The notes beneath the pieces were generated by a model. That model was not told the DNA's origin, searched no databases, and saw only the letters and a list, made by a program, of their open reading frames with translations. The position numbers and the translations under genes are program-made. From Candidatus Bathyarchaeota archaeon (GTDB taxonomy: Archaea; Thermoproteota; Bathyarchaeia; 40CM-2-53-6): a stretch of 6,211 bases of DNA. The DNA is taken from NCBI GenBank assembly GCA_005884605.1, contig VBBE01000005.1, positions 1 through 6,211 of the forward strand, written 5' to 3'. Below, piece by piece: positions 5,876-6,211 of the stretch. Each line of letters starts with the position of its first letter. Position 1 is the first letter of the stretch.

Positions 5876-6211
5876 TACCAGTTCTCGCGATGGTCGGCGA
5901 GATGGAGTGCATACCCCAAAGGGATCAGCAGTACAACTATGAAAACAAGGACCGGAACAGACCCCGAGGCACCAAGGGCCCGTAGATTCAACCCCCAGGC
6001 GAAAAGAAACATGGCGATTACATCGTAGACGACGAACATTAGGAGATAGGGATAGTACTGAATGATGAATCGGGTCCTGCCGGGGCCGGCCGCGATCTGC
6101 CCAGACTCGAAGGGTTTCTTCTTTTCAGGAGTTGGGCGAGGGTCTCTCGGGCTAACGAAGAGCCTCAGAATGATAACGAGAGCAACGGTCGAAACGAAGA
6201 GAAACGCGATA
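5875..6211 (-). CDS. nuoA: Complex I subunit A, membrane arm, 5' end cut by window edge
   Basis: This three-helix subunit (ND3 family) sits beside NuoH at the junction with the peripheral arm. I translated it by hand from the right edge: 111 codons are visible, and probably 10 to 15 N-terminal residues are missing. The visible part begins inside helix 1, then a polar loop follows with KKPFESGQ and GRTRFIIQYYPY, then helix 2 with VVYDVIAMFLFAWG, then a third helix ending in LHLADHRENW. The loop serine in PFESG takes the place of the cysteine in mitochondrial ND3; E. coli also has serine. In helix 2 the usual DVE is DVI, so the glutamate of the family is replaced by isoleucine. The stop is TAG at 5877-5875. 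The next gene is nuoH and not nuoB, which is unusual. Confidence 0.94.
   Translation of the reverse strand, partial: IAFLFVSTVALVIILRLFVSPRDPRPTPEKKKPFESGQIAAGPGRTRFIIQYYPYLLMFVVYDVIAMFLFAWGLNLRALGASGSVPVLVFIVVLLIPLGYALHLADHRENW

Noticed and set aside
1..6211. Whole cluster as an Mrp antiporter or a membrane-bound hydrogenase (Hyf, Ech, Mbh)
   Set aside because: NuoA, full-length NuoH with the quinone-loop motifs, a single five-helix NuoJ and NuoK with both glutamates are all present, and no MnhB, E, F or G or hydrogenase subunit is seen. Fpo-type or ferredoxin-type electron input remains possible, since the input genes are not in the window.

Overview
The window is a solid block of membrane-arm genes for a respiratory complex I (NADH/ferredoxin/F420H2:quinone oxidoreductase family). 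Every gene lies on the minus strand, so transcription runs from the right edge to the left edge. In transcription order I see nuoA (5' end cut by the window), nuoH, nuoJ, nuoK, a first nuoM-type gene (M1), nuoL, and the start of a second nuoM-type gene (M2, cut by the left edge). Gaps between genes are 0 to 15 bases, so this is almost certainly part of one operon. No gap is longer than 15 bases. I found no RNA gene, mobile element, CRISPR array, terminator or promoter; the operon promoter must lie beyond base 6211.

The organism is most likely an archaeon. The NuoL protein has a long insert after transmembrane helix 5 that I associate with archaeal NuoL and FpoL proteins. The NuoA sequence looks archaeal, two genes start with TTG, and the order K-M-L resembles ammonia-oxidising archaea and their relatives. 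A member of the Thermoproteota (Nitrososphaeria or Bathyarchaeia neighbourhood) is my best guess, but this rests on memory of the families and not on a search.

All seven proteins sit in the cytoplasmic membrane. NuoH and NuoA form the quinone-proximal end, and J and K carry the polar relay. L and the M-type proteins are the antiporter-like pumps. The peripheral-arm genes nuoB, C, D and I, which usually sit between A and H and between H and J, are absent here and must be encoded elsewhere.

The main point of interest is that two NuoM-type genes flank nuoL, and that NuoL has about 27 extra residues in its lateral amphipathic helix (HL). Together these are the signature of the four-pump ('2M') complex I, which has been described from bacteria and from archaeal environmental fosmids. 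The NuoH and NuoA proteins also lack two glutamates that are normally conserved near the coupling channel. The window is therefore a variant of a known machine, not a new kind of system.
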